Shown here piece by piece: positions 8,352 through 16,662 of a DNA stretch of 37,862 nucleotides. The position numbers and the translations under genes were made by a program. The notes below the pieces were generated by a model. It saw nothing but the letters and a program-made list of their open reading frames with translations. It did not search any database and was not told the origin of the DNA. Each line of letters begins with the position of its first letter. Positions within the stretch are counted from its first letter, which is position 1. The DNA is taken from the NCBI GenBank assembly GCA_026415495.1, contig JAOAGZ010000019.1, positions 1-37,862 of the forward strand, read 5' to 3'. The DNA comes from Eximiradius proteiniborus. Its GTDB lineage: Bacteria > Bacteroidota > Ignavibacteria > Kapaibacteriales > UBA2268.

Positions 8352-10304
8352 ATGAAAAATATTTATTTATTTTCTTTATGTTTGTTGTTATTTAGCTTTG
8401 GTAGTGCACTTTCGCAAAAATATGCACAACCGGAAAGTGTTGTTTACGATCAGAAACGTGATTGCTATTATATTTCTAATGTTGGAGTGCAGGGTGTTTA
8501 TGATGGTCAAATTATCAAACGCAGTTCTAATGGAACTCTTGAATATCTAATTGCAGTCAATCAGTTGCAAGATCCGAAAGGAATGTATATAGTTGGAGAT
8601 ACTCTTTTCGTTGCAGACAACTACAAGTTGTATTACATCAATTTAACATCCCGAACAATAGTTGGTTCGACACCACTTGGGCTGACTAACCTATTTTTGA
8701 ACGATATTGTTGCTGATGAAAAAGGCTATATATACATTTCAGACACTTATCAAGCCAACATTTTTAAAGTAAAAGCGAGCAAACCAGACGAATTTGAGCA
8801 ATTATCTTTTTTAGGACAGATGTCCAATGCTAACGGAATGATACTCGATAAAGAAAATAACAGAATACTGATGGTATCTTATCAACCAAATGCTTTGATT
8901 TATGCGTTAAGTTTGGAAACGTTTCAGATTTCAGTAATCCGGAATTCAAGTTTGAGTTATTTAGATGGAATAGCGAGAGACAAAGAAGGAAATTACTATG
9001 TATCAGCTTGGGGAAATAATAATTTGGGTGGTATATACAAATATGACAGAAATCTAACAGAGCCACCGACACTTGTTTATGGACCATTGAACGGACCAGC
9101 AGATATATTAATCGACACAATAAACAACATTCTTGCAATCCCTGAAATGGGTGCAAGTAAAGTTCATTTCATTAGTTTGAGCAATGAAATTCAGTCGCCG
9201 AACCTATTATTCCCACCGAATAATAGTAATGGTTTTGGCAGAAGTGTAGAATTAAAATTTTCAAAAGTATTCGAAGCGATTCGCTATGAAGTGCAAATAA
9301 GCAACGATGAAAACTTTTCAAATATTGTATTCGCAAAAGAAGTGAATGATACGCTACTATCAGTTGAGTTAGAGCAAGTATCGACAAAATATTATTGGCG
9401 GGTAAAAGCTATTTCCCTTACTGAACAAAGCGACTGGAGTGAAGTGTGGAATTTTACGAGTGCTGCAAATTTCTATGAAAAGCCAATACTATTGCAACCG
9501 ACAAACGGGAATTTGAAAACTCCTCGTCAGCCTACATTTGTTTGGACAAAATCAAACCAGGCTTTATATAAGCTCCAGATTTGGACAAACGAAAAAGCTC
9601 AAGGAAATCCAATTATTGAAATAGGAAATATCACAGATACAACATATAAATTAAGTGTAAATCTTGAACTTCAAAATACTTATTATTGGAGAGTGATGGC
9701 ATATTCTGGATATGTAAATAGCGGATGGAGCGAAATGTATATGTTCAATGTCAGCGAACAAGCACCCTCTGCCCCATTATTATACAGTCCTGAAAATGAA
9801 GCGACAAACATTTCACTCACTCCCCAATTCGTCTGGCAGAAAACAGATGCGGCAAACTATCGTATTCAAATAAGCAAAACTTCAAATTTCAACAGTATAG
9901 TACTTGATATTACTGAGCTTACAGATACAACTTACACGCCAACTGAACAATTGGAAGAAAACACACGCTACTGGTGGAGAGTGCGTGCCTATACAGGCTC
10001 GCAAGGGAGATGGTCGCCGGTTTATTCATTTACTACACTGAATTTATCGACAGTCAATGAAAAAGACAATATGAGATTAAAGATTTATCCAAATCCAGCT
10101 AATAACTACATTAACATAGAATCGGACGAGGGAATTTCTCAGGTTACGATTATTAATAGCATAGGTCAGTTGGTTGGACAATACAACATAAATGAAGAAA
10201 AAACGTTTAGAATTTATTTTGATAGTATTAGTTCTGGTAACTATTACATATTATTTAAATTGAAGAATAATGATTATCTGAAAAAATTAATAATCGAAAA
10301 GTAA
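8352..10304 (+). CDS. Secreted NHL/SMP-30-like beta-propeller protein with FN3-like repeats and T9SS sorting domain
   Basis: The 650-residue protein has a signal peptide (MKNIYLFSLCLLLFSFGSALSQ). Residues about 25-280 form a propeller-like region of SMP-30/NHL character (GDTLFVADNYKLYYI, LDGIARDKEGNYYVSAW). Three FN3-like repeats follow, at about 285-375, 380-470 and 475-565, each with a YYWRV or YWWRV strand (YYWRVKAIS, YYWRVMAYS, YWWRVRAYT). Residues about 570-650 are a T9SS type A sorting domain (LKIYPNPANNYINI, ISSGNYYILF). It is probably exported and attached to the cell surface by type IX secretion. The gene begins 20 bases after PBP2 and ends 1 base before the IMPase-family start, so it appears to sit inside a housekeeping transcript. 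The ligand or enzyme activity is unknown. Confidence 0.85.
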   Translation: MKNIYLFSLCLLLFSFGSALSQKYAQPESVVYDQKRDCYYISNVGVQGVYDGQIIKRSSNGTLEYLIAVNQLQDPKGMYIVGDTLFVADNYKLYYINLTSRTIVGSTPLGLTNLFLNDIVADEKGYIYISDTYQANIFKVKASKPDEFEQLSFLGQMSNANGMILDKENNRILMVSYQPNALIYALSLETFQISVIRNSSLSYLDGIARDKEGNYYVSAWGNNNLGGIYKYDRNLTEPPTLVYGPLNGPADILIDTINNILAIPEMGASKVHFISLSNEIQSPNLLFPPNNSNGFGRSVELKFSKVFEAIRYEVQISNDENFSNIVFAKEVNDTLLSVELEQVSTKYYWRVKAISLTEQSDWSEVWNFTSAANFYEKPILLQPTNGNLKTPRQPTFVWTKSNQALYKLQIWTNEKAQGNPIIEIGNITDTTYKLSVNLELQNTYYWRVMAYSGYVNSGWSEMYMFNVSEQAPSAPLLYSPENEATNISLTPQFVWQKTDAANYRIQISKTSNFNSIVLDITELTDTTYTPTEQLEENTRYWWRVRAYTGSQGRWSPVYSFTTLNLSTVNEKDNMRLKIYPNPANNYINIESDEGISQVTIINSIGQLVGQYNINEEKTFRIYFDSISSGNYYILFKLKNNDYLKKLIIEK

Positions 10305-10305
10305 T

Positions 10306-11109
10306 ATGATTGAAAAAATAAGGTCAATTGCTATTGAAGCCGCTTATGAAGCAGGGAAAATACTCAAAGAAGGCTATGGTAAGAACATAAAAATCGGGTC
10401 GAAAAGTGGAGTAAATGATTTAGTAACTGAATATGATATTAAATCAGAAAAAAAGATAATGGAAATACTATCATCAGAATTCCCCGGTAGCAATTTTCTT
10501 TGTGAAGAAAGCGGAAAATCGGATAAAACTGAAAGCCCAATCAGGTGGATAATTGACCCATTGGATGGAACTGTCAATTATGCTCACAAAGTCCCAATTT
10601 TTAGTATAAGTATTGCAGCAGAGCTTGATGGAGAAATTGTTGCAGGAGTTGTGTATCAACCAATGTTGGACGAGTTGTTCGTTGCAGTAAAAGGGCAAGG
10701 GGCATTATTAAATGGTGAAAGGATTTTTGTAACAAATTGTGATGATATAAATCGGTCGTATCTTGTTACCGGATTTCCATATAATGTTGGAGAAAATCCG
10801 GGTAATTGCATAGAGGTTTTTGTTGATATAGTTCAGCTTGGAATACCGGTCCGTCGTCTTGGTTCGGCAGCATTAGATTTGGCGTATGTAGCGGGCGGAC
10901 GTTTTGATGGTTTCTGGGAAATTGATTTAAATCCTTGGGATGTTGCAGCGGGAATATTATTGGTTGAAGAAGCAGGCGGCAAGGTGTCTAATTTCGACAG
11001 AAGCCCATATAAATTAGGTGATAGAACAATATTGGCAACTAATGGATTGCTTCACATAAAAGCAAGCGAGTTAATAACAACTTGTTCACTTGAAAGGAGG
11101 AAAAGATGA
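10306..11109 (+). CDS. suhB: Inositol monophosphatase family protein (SuhB-like)
   Basis: This 267-residue protein has the complete Mg2+-dependent IMPase signature: CEESGK at 66-71, DPLDGTVNYAH from Asp84 (Asp84, Asp87, Gly88, Thr89) and WDVAAGILLVEEAGG with the metal ligand Asp212. Family members dephosphorylate inositol phosphates, histidinol phosphate or similar sugar phosphates in the cytosol, and some act in rRNA transcription (SuhB). The substrate cannot be decided from sequence. The start lies 1 base after the stop of the preceding gene. The stop overlaps the dapF start by 4 bases (ATGA), which suggests translational coupling. Length is normal and no key residue is missing. The symbol is given as the usual family name, not as a proven orthologue. 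Confidence 0.88.
   Translation: MIEKIRSIAIEAAYEAGKILKEGYGKNIKIGSKSGVNDLVTEYDIKSEKKIMEILSSEFPGSNFLCEESGKSDKTESPIRWIIDPLDGTVNYAHKVPIFSISIAAELDGEIVAGVVYQPMLDELFVAVKGQGALLNGERIFVTNCDDINRSYLVTGFPYNVGENPGNCIEVFVDIVQLGIPVRRLGSAALDLAYVAGGRFDGFWEIDLNPWDVAAGILLVEEAGGKVSNFDRSPYKLGDRTILATNGLLHIKASELITTCSLERRKR
11093..11100 (+). promoter_or_regulatory. Strong ribosome binding site of dapF, inside the suhB 3' end
   Basis: AAAGGAGG sits 5 bases before the dapF ATG and also encodes the last residues of the upstream protein. It fixes the dapF start at 11106. Confidence 0.8.
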
Positions 11110-11972
11110 ACATAGCCGTAACTTATATGTCTGGCTCCGGAAATTTATTTACTGTGATAGATGGTAGAAATTATAACTTTTCGTTGAAGGAACTATCAAA
11201 ACTTGCAAAATTTCTTTGTCATTCTAATCAATTTAACGGAGTGAGAACAGAAGGACTGATAGTAATTCAAAGCCCGAAAGATGATAAAGTAGATTTTGAT
11301 GTAGATTTCTTTAATCCCGATGGTTCAAGCGGAATGATGTGCGGAAATGGTGGAAGATGTGCTATTTTTTATACAAATAAACATAAAATTACCGAGAACA
11401 AAGAACTTAAATTTAGATTTTCAGGGAAAATATATTCGGGAAGAATCAACGACAAAATAGAAATTGAATTCGAGCCACCAAAAGAAATTCGCCCTGTTAG
11501 TATTGATATTAACGGACGTAATTATAACGGGACTTTTGTCGATATTGGAACTGAGCATTTTGTATTGGAAATAAAGGCAAATACACCTGATAGTTTCTAT
11601 AAATTAGACATCACAAATTTAGGTAAGTTCATCAGAAATCATAGTTATTTTGCTCCGAAAGGGACAAACGCTAATTTTTATCTTGAATGGAACGGGAAAA
11701 TCCTACTGCGGACTTATGAACGCGGGGTTGAAGCAGAAACAGGAGCTTGCGGAACGGGCGCAATATCAACTGTATTAGCGTATCAGAAAAATAATATTGC
11801 AAAAAGCATAACAGAAGTAATCCCAACTTCCAAAATACCAGTTTGGGTTGAAGTAGTTCGCAGCGGAGAGCAAATTGAAAAAATAATATTATCAGGACCT
11901 GCAGAAATAATAGGTTCGCAGGAAGTAATATTGCCTGATAACTTTATGGAGATTGAAGCACGAATTGGATAA
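11106..11972 (+). CDS. dapF: Diaminopimelate epimerase
   Basis: The 288-residue protein fits DapF, which converts LL- to meso-diaminopimelate for lysine and peptidoglycan synthesis. Both catalytic cysteines are in place: Cys79 in MCGNGGR and Cys215 in ACGTGA, preceded by ERGVEAETG. The N-terminal motif reads GSGNLF (residues 10-15) where most DapF proteins have GxGNDF. The mid-protein motif reads GTEHFV where GNPH or GSPH is usual. These changes suggest a divergent DapF, or less likely a related amino-acid epimerase. The gene overlaps suhB by 4 bases with a strong AAAGGAGG site. Its 3' end overlaps the convergent threonine aldolase gene by 29 bases, and its terminator lies inside that gene. 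Confidence 0.85.
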   Translation: MNIAVTYMSGSGNLFTVIDGRNYNFSLKELSKLAKFLCHSNQFNGVRTEGLIVIQSPKDDKVDFDVDFFNPDGSSGMMCGNGGRCAIFYTNKHKITENKELKFRFSGKIYSGRINDKIEIEFEPPKEIRPVSIDINGRNYNGTFVDIGTEHFVLEIKANTPDSFYKLDITNLGKFIRNHSYFAPKGTNANFYLEWNGKILLRTYERGVEAETGACGTGAISTVLAYQKNNIAKSITEVIPTSKIPVWVEVVRSGEQIEKIILSGPAEIIGSQEVILPDNFMEIEARIG

Positions 11973-12973
11973 TATCGGCGGCGGTGCGTGCTTGTTCGGA
12001 AGTAATTTCTAAATAAAAGACAGCCCGAATAATTTGTCCATCGAAATGGCTTAGCAATAAGCCATTTTTTTTTGCATTTATCAATGAAATCAAGAGGATT
12101 TACAGAAGAGGAAAGTTCAAATCTAACAATATTTGTCTGGATACGGGACATATCCACATTGATTTGTTCATTTGCTGAAATCAATGAAGCGAACAACCGA
12201 GCATTTTCGTGGTCTGTTTTAAGTCGCTTAAAATTATTTTCAAAAGCGTAAATTCCAGCAGCGGCAAGAATACCAACCTGCCGCATACCTCCACCTAATA
12301 TTTTTCTCCAATGGCGAGCTTTTTCTATATATTCAGCGTTCGACAAAATGAGCGAGCCAATAGGGGCTCCAAGCCCTTTCGATAGGCAAACAGAAATTGT
12401 ATCGAAATATTTAGCGTATGTAGCACCATCAATCCCAGTTTCAACAATTGCATTCCAAATCCGAGCCCCATCGAGATGAAGTTTGATATTATAAGAGTCA
12501 GCTAAATCGTGAAGTTTTTGAATATATTCGATTGGAGCAATGGTGCCACCGTGTCGGTTATGAGTGTTTTCCAGACAGATTACAGATGTTTTTGGGAAAT
12601 AATATATATTTGGTCGGATAGCATTTTCTATTTGATTTAAATCGGGAAAACCGAATTGAGAACTGATTGTTTTAATTTGAACATTTGAAATAATTGCAGG
12701 GGCGGCGGTTTCGTAGTAAAAAATGTGAGCATCGGCATCAGCAATTATTTCGTCGCCTGGTGAGGTGAGCACTTTCAGACAAAGTTGGTTGCTCATTGTG
12801 CCAGAAGGAACAAATAGAGCAGCCTCTTTACCGAAATAAGCAGCAATTTTCTCCTGAAGTAAATTGGTAGTTGGATCTTCGCCATAGACGTCATCCCCGA
12901 CTTCGGCACTGGAAATGACCTGCCGCATTGCTTCATCGGGACGAGTCAGAGTATCACTTCGCAGGTCAATCAT
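11944..12973 (-). CDS. ltaE: Low-specificity L-threonine aldolase, frameshifted at an A9 run
   Basis: The N-terminal 300 or so residues are a clear PLP threonine aldolase, which cleaves threonine or allo-threonine to glycine and acetaldehyde. Motifs are MIDLRSDTLTRP, GDDVYGEDPTTN, LENTHNRHGG, HLDGARIWNA and the PLP lysine Lys199 in SKGLGAPIG. After DKCKKK the open frame turns into unrelated sequence and runs on to 11783, deep inside antisense dapF. Reading A8 instead of A9 at 12065-12073 restores a family-like ending (NGLLLSHFDGQIIRAV, EITSEQARTA) and a stop at 11944-11946. That gives 342 residues, the usual size, with only a 29-base overlap with dapF. The coordinates here are for the restored gene. 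A sequencing indel, a real mutation or slippage could explain it. The gene begins 1 base after the upstream stop. Confidence 0.85.
12044..12073 (+). terminator. Strong rho-independent terminator of dapF, embedded in the threonine aldolase coding sequence
   Basis: A perfect 10-bp stem (AAATGGCTTA at 12044-12053 with TAAGCCATTT at 12058-12067) is closed by a GCAA tetraloop, with a T9 run at 12065-12073. It lies about 70 bases past the dapF stop and probably ends the 6436-11972 transcript. The T9 is also the A9 of the antisense aldolase gene, where that reading frame breaks. Confidence 0.9.
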
Positions 12974-12974
12974 C

Positions 12975-13514
12975 TTAACTTTCTTTGAATTTCTTCATAA
13001 TTTCTTTTGCATTACCTTTTTTCTTGGGAACAAGAAGAACAGTTTTTGGTGATAGAGTATCAAGAGTTTGTCGCTTCATACTTGGGTAATAAACACCGGT
13101 AAAAATATGACCTTCAGAAATATAAGCTAAATTTTCACTTAATATAGGACTACTGGAAAATCTTTTTTGTATCATTTCTTTCATTTGTTCCGGAATAGCA
13201 GTTGTATCGTTTGGATTATAAATATAGGCAATCAGAACATCAGGGGACATATGCGAATGGATTTCATCTTTTGGAATTTTACTATCTTTATATTTATCAA
13301 TAATTCTTTTTTGCATTAATTCTTTTGAAATCTCAACAATTTTAGAGCTATCGAGTTTATTAACGGCAACGAAAAGAAAAGTTGTATTGCCACCTTCATT
13401 TTCGTCGTAAATTTCATCAATAATTTCATATTTGAAGGATTTTTGGAAAAGAAAGAAAGCAGCAACAATAATAATCGCTAATGGAACAAGAAAATATAAT
13501 AATTTTTTTGGCAT
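12975..13514 (-). CDS. Uncharacterised membrane-anchored protein
   Basis: I do not recognise this 179-residue protein. It starts MPKKLLYFLVPLAIIIVAAFFLF, a single membrane segment or uncleaved signal anchor. A charged, lysine-rich domain follows (about residues 25-179), with TTFLFVAVNKLDSSKI and GHIFTGVYYPSMKRQ, and no known catalytic motif. The domain is probably outside the cytoplasmic membrane. The open frame extends upstream to 13595 with a hydrophobic stretch. I chose the ATG at 13514 because it lies 10 bases after the upstream stop and gives a normal membrane anchor, while the longer form would overlap the upstream gene by 70 bases. The threonine aldolase start follows 1 base downstream, so the three genes are probably one transcript. 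Confidence 0.7.
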   Translation of the reverse strand: MPKKLLYFLVPLAIIIVAAFFLFQKSFKYEIIDEIYDENEGGNTTFLFVAVNKLDSSKIVEISKELMQKRIIDKYKDSKIPKDEIHSHMSPDVLIAYIYNPNDTTAIPEQMKEMIQKRFSSSPILSENLAYISEGHIFTGVYYPSMKRQTLDTLSPKTVLLVPKKKGNAKEIMKKFKES

Positions 13515-13524
13515 AAAACACCAT

Positions 13525-14280
13525 TTATAGAATATGAAGAAAATCTTGTAAGTAAGGAGTTGCAAAAGTGCTAAAAGCGAGCATAATAATACCAATGCTC
13601 ATAGGAACAACAAAATTATCATCCATTTTTAGTTTTTTAGAAGAGGCTTCAGCAAATCCACCCGCTATTGCACCAAGAGAGCCGGCGATAAAATAAGACA
13701 CAGGAGCATTGAATGAAGTGCCGATGACGAATACAGCAGCTATAGCGGTTGTAATGAAGGCGATAGTCCCTTCCCACGATTTATTGAAAAGTTTATGGCG
13801 ACCAAATTTTCTGCCGATAAGAGCTGCGGCAATATCCGAAACGATCAAAATTGTGAATGCTGTAACAGCAATAATCTTTGGGAAAATCAGGATGGTAATT
13901 ACAGCAGAAATAAGAACCCAAGAAGCACCATTAAGTAAAATTTTATTCTTTTTTCGTTCGTGTTTTCTTAGAATACCACCAAAAAGTTGCTTATAAATCT
14001 TACGTAAATACTCATTTTTTTTAGTAGAAATATCAATAGTAACCATAACAACAGCGAGAAAGAACAAAATTACAATTGCTGTTTTCCTCTCGACAAAAAT
14101 ATATCCAATTGGTATAGACAATGAACATAAATGAATTAGCTTACGAACAACTTCTTGATGATAAGGTATTTGCTTTTTTTCTTTTTTATCAATTTTCAAA
14201 TCAATCCCATTACCATTCTGGGATTTTTCGACAAGTAACTGATTATCCAAATTATTTTCAAGTTGTTTCGTTGTATTCAT
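13525..14280 (-). CDS. Dolichol kinase/SEC59-like CTP-dependent polyprenol or diacylglycerol kinase family membrane protein
   Basis: The 251-residue protein has a polar N-terminus of about 40 residues and then about six or seven membrane segments. The family motif is clear: VSDIAAALIGRKFGRHKLF followed by NKSWEGTIAF, plus VRKLIHL early in the membrane region. The COG0170 family includes dolichol kinase, phytol kinase and yeast diacylglycerol kinase, which phosphorylate lipid alcohols using CTP, and it is distantly related to phosphatidate cytidylyltransferase. The lipid substrate is unknown; a phytol, farnesol or undecaprenol-type alcohol would be reasonable. It is the first gene of a three-gene minus-strand run and is separated by only 39 bases from the divergent ispE, an isoprenoid gene. 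That makes an isoprenoid-alcohol substrate attractive, but this is inference. Confidence 0.8.
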   Translation of the reverse strand: MNTTKQLENNLDNQLLVEKSQNGNGIDLKIDKKEKKQIPYHQEVVRKLIHLCSLSIPIGYIFVERKTAIVILFFLAVVMVTIDISTKKNEYLRKIYKQLFGGILRKHERKKNKILLNGASWVLISAVITILIFPKIIAVTAFTILIVSDIAAALIGRKFGRHKLFNKSWEGTIAFITTAIAAVFVIGTSFNAPVSYFIAGSLGAIAGGFAEASSKKLKMDDNFVVPMSIGIIMLAFSTFATPYLQDFLHIL

Positions 14281-14312
14281 AATTGAAATTAATTATTATC
14301 AGATGTAAAATA

Positions 14313-14320
14313 CAAAATTA
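14313..14320 (-). promoter_or_regulatory. Possible -7 promoter element for the lipid-kinase-like gene
   Basis: The minus strand reads TAATTTTG, an exact match to the Bacteroidota -7 consensus TAnnTTTG, 32 bases before the ATG at 14280 and touching the divergent ispE start. No -33 TTG sits at a good distance, so confidence is low. Confidence 0.3.
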
Positions 14321-15144
14321 TGAAAACTTTAACAAAAAATGCTAACGCAAAAATAAACATCGGGCTTCAAGTATTAAACAAACGAAAAGACAATTATCAT
14401 AATATTAACTCAATTTTTGTTCCTATAAGTCTTTGCGACGAATTAACAATAAGCGAAAGCAACCAATTCGAACTTCGAAGCAATGTTAAATTCAACATTT
14501 CTGATGATGAAAACCTCGTTATAAAAGCAGCTAAAAAATTCAATGAGGCACTTGGTATAAGTAAATCATACAAGATAAATTTGCATAAAGAGATACCGAT
14601 GCAAGCTGGGCTTGGCGGTGGTAGTGCAGATGCAGCAATTGTATTGAAGATGCTCAACGAAATGAACGGTAACCCATTCAGTGATGGATACTTAGCAAAA
14701 CTTGCCCTTGAAATTGGTTCTGACGTTCCATTTTTTATTTTCAACAAGCCGGCAATAGCAAAAGGGCGTGGAGAAATACTTAAATTTATTGAGTTTAAAA
14801 ATGATATGAATGTGTTAGTAGTTTTTCCGAACGTTAATATTTCTACAAAAGACGCATACGAAGCGTTGCAAAGGACAGAAGAACCAGTGCAGGAAATTGA
14901 TTTTTATTCCGCATTGAGCGCGGGGCAGCATCACCTGATAATAAATGATTTTGAACAATATGCAACTCAAAAACATAAAGAAATCAAAGAAATTAAGGAT
15001 ATTCTTTATGGAAATGGCTCATTTTTTGCTTTAATGAGTGGAAGTGGTTCTGCTGTTTATGGGATGTTTCATAGTTTAGAAGAGATGGCAAAAACAGCAG
15101 AAAAATTACATAACTATAAAACATATTTTTGCAAAACTATATAG
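14320..15144 (+). CDS. ispE: 4-diphosphocytidyl-2-C-methyl-D-erythritol kinase
   Basis: The 274-residue GHMP kinase phosphorylates CDP-ME at the 2-hydroxyl in the non-mevalonate (MEP) isoprenoid pathway. Motifs are NANAKINIGLQVLNKRKDNYH at the N-terminus, the ATP-binding GHMP loop MQAGLGGGSADAA from residue 94, and the C-terminal GHMP motif FFALMSGSGSAVYGMF. Length is a little short of the usual 280-300 but all motifs are complete. glgA starts 6 bases after the stop, so the two are probably cotranscribed. Pairing an isoprenoid gene with glycogen synthase is unusual and may only reflect compact packing. Confidence 0.93.
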   Translation: MKTLTKNANAKINIGLQVLNKRKDNYHNINSIFVPISLCDELTISESNQFELRSNVKFNISDDENLVIKAAKKFNEALGISKSYKINLHKEIPMQAGLGGGSADAAIVLKMLNEMNGNPFSDGYLAKLALEIGSDVPFFIFNKPAIAKGRGEILKFIEFKNDMNVLVVFPNVNISTKDAYEALQRTEEPVQEIDFYSALSAGQHHLIINDFEQYATQKHKEIKEIKDILYGNGSFFALMSGSGSAVYGMFHSLEEMAKTAEKLHNYKTYFCKTI

Positions 15145-15150
15145 AAAAGT

Positions 15151-16617
15151 ATGAACATATTACTTGTATCGGCAGAAATTGAACCATTTGCGAAAACGGG
15201 TGGATTAGCAGATGTGTGTGCCACCTTGCCAAGAGAATGGCAAAGACTTGGACAAAATCCAATCGTTGTGATGCCCAAATATGGATTTATTAATGTTGAA
15301 AAATGGGGATTTCGCCCAACATATCTTACATTAATTGTTCCGATGGGCTACTGGACAGAGTTTGCACATATATGGGAAGGAACACTTCCTAACAGCAATG
15401 TCCCAGTATATTTAATTGAACATAATCATTATTTTGATAGACCGGGGATATACGGCGAAGCTAATGAATATCCTGACAACAACAGAAGATTTATTTTTCT
15501 TGCAAGGGCGGCGTTTGAGGTAGCAAAAGCATTGGATTTCACACCGGATATTATTCACGCACACGATTTTCATACGGCATTTGCTATGCCATTTCTGAAA
15601 GCAATATATAGAAAAGAGCATAGATTTTCGAAAACTGCAGGAGTATTCACAATTCATAATCTTGCATATCAAGGACGCTATGAACCGCACTCAACAATGG
15701 AATTTTCGACGTTTGGAATGAAGGAGTTTTATCCGGGGTCGTGGTTTGAATATTATGGAGGTGTCAATTTTATGAAAGTCGGGATAATGTTTGCTGACAA
15801 AATTACAACAGTAAGCCCGACTTATGCACGAGAAATTCGCTATCCTTATTATGGTGAAGGACTTCACGATGTATTAAATTATCGAGGAGCAGATTTAATA
15901 GGCGTGTTGAACGGAGTTTATTATAATGACTGGGATCCGAATGTTGATAGATTCATTTATAAAAACTACAACATAGACAGCTTATATCTGAAAAATGAGG
16001 TCAAGAAGAGTTTTCTATATGAAAATGGACTAAATGATTATGATTATCTGGATAAGCCTCTTATTGGAATGGTGAGCCGACTAACAGAACAGAAAGGAAT
16101 TGACTTAGTGCGTTATAAAATCGAGCAGTATTTAGCAGAAGGAGCGTTCAGGTTTGCGTTGTTGGGTTCCGGAAATAAAAACGACGAAGACTTTTTTGTA
16201 TATCTTAAATGGAAATATCCGAAAGATGCATTAATACAAATAGGATACAGCGATTTACTTTCGCATCGGATAATTGCTGCGTCGGACTTTTTCTTAATGC
16301 CATCGCGGTTTGAGCCTTGTGGACTAACGCAGATGTATTCGATGAAGTATGGGACAATACCGATTGTTAGGCAGACGGGAGGTTTAGCAGACACGGTGTT
16401 TGAATACAATTATGCAACAGGAGAAGGCAACGGATTTAATTTTTATCAATATAACGCAGATGATATGGCTTGGGCAATTCGTCGGGCATTATCTATATAC
16501 AACAATCAGCCACACTGGGATATTATCCGGCAGAATGCAATGAAAATGGATTTCTCATCGAGCAAAACTGCAATGGAATATCTAAAAGTGTTTACCTGGG
16601 CACTCGAAAAAGTATAA
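15151..16617 (+). CDS. glgA: Glycogen synthase (ADP-glucose type, GT5)
   Basis: This 488-residue GT5 enzyme transfers glucose from ADP-glucose to the non-reducing end of alpha-1,4-glucan in the cytosol. The N-terminal KTGGLADV motif (Lys15-Val22) binds ADP-glucose. Other motifs are HAHDFHTA, FTIHNLAYQGRY, MVSRLTEQKGIDL, the FEPCGLTQMYSMKYG acceptor/donor region and TGGLADTV. Length and motifs are normal for bacterial GlgA. It lies 6 bases after ispE and ends in a strong terminator at 16621. A GH57 branching enzyme is encoded 19 kb away in the same window, so the two chain-building steps of glycogen are both here; glgC and glgP are not. ADP-glucose as donor is known for the family and is not shown by the sequence. 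Confidence 0.93.
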   Translation: MNILLVSAEIEPFAKTGGLADVCATLPREWQRLGQNPIVVMPKYGFINVEKWGFRPTYLTLIVPMGYWTEFAHIWEGTLPNSNVPVYLIEHNHYFDRPGIYGEANEYPDNNRRFIFLARAAFEVAKALDFTPDIIHAHDFHTAFAMPFLKAIYRKEHRFSKTAGVFTIHNLAYQGRYEPHSTMEFSTFGMKEFYPGSWFEYYGGVNFMKVGIMFADKITTVSPTYAREIRYPYYGEGLHDVLNYRGADLIGVLNGVYYNDWDPNVDRFIYKNYNIDSLYLKNEVKKSFLYENGLNDYDYLDKPLIGMVSRLTEQKGIDLVRYKIEQYLAEGAFRFALLGSGNKNDEDFFVYLKWKYPKDALIQIGYSDLLSHRIIAASDFFLMPSRFEPCGLTQMYSMKYGTIPIVRQTGGLADTVFEYNYATGEGNGFNFYQYNADDMAWAIRRALSIYNNQPHWDIIRQNAMKMDFSSSKTAMEYLKVFTWALEKV

Positions 16618-16620
16618 AAA

Positions 16621-16650
16621 AAGGAGGCAAAAAATGCCTCCTTTTTTTTA
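16621..16650. terminator. Bidirectional terminator between glgA and the convergent lipoprotein gene
   Basis: The stem AAGGAGGC/GCCTCCTT has a 7-base loop, an A-rich left flank (from about 16615) and a T8 tract on the right (16642-16649). It can end glgA on the plus strand and the small lipoprotein gene (stop at 16663) on the minus strand. Confidence 0.88.
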
Positions 16651-16662
16651 TAAGTTTAATTC

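Noticed and set aside
11783-11943. The open-frame tail of the threonine aldolase running antisense through dapF
   Set aside because: It has no family similarity, is Ser/Ile-rich antisense sequence, and follows a frame break at A9; the true ending is in the adjacent frame.
12060-12080. A dnaX-like programmed -1 ribosomal frameshift at the A9 run
   Set aside because: The restored frame needs loss of one base (+1 or -2), not a -1 shift, so a classical -1 site does not explain it; slippage or error remains possible.
13515-13595. A 27-residue extension of the 179-residue membrane-anchored protein
   Set aside because: It overlaps the upstream kinase-like gene by 70 bases, and the ATG at 13514 already gives a complete membrane anchor.
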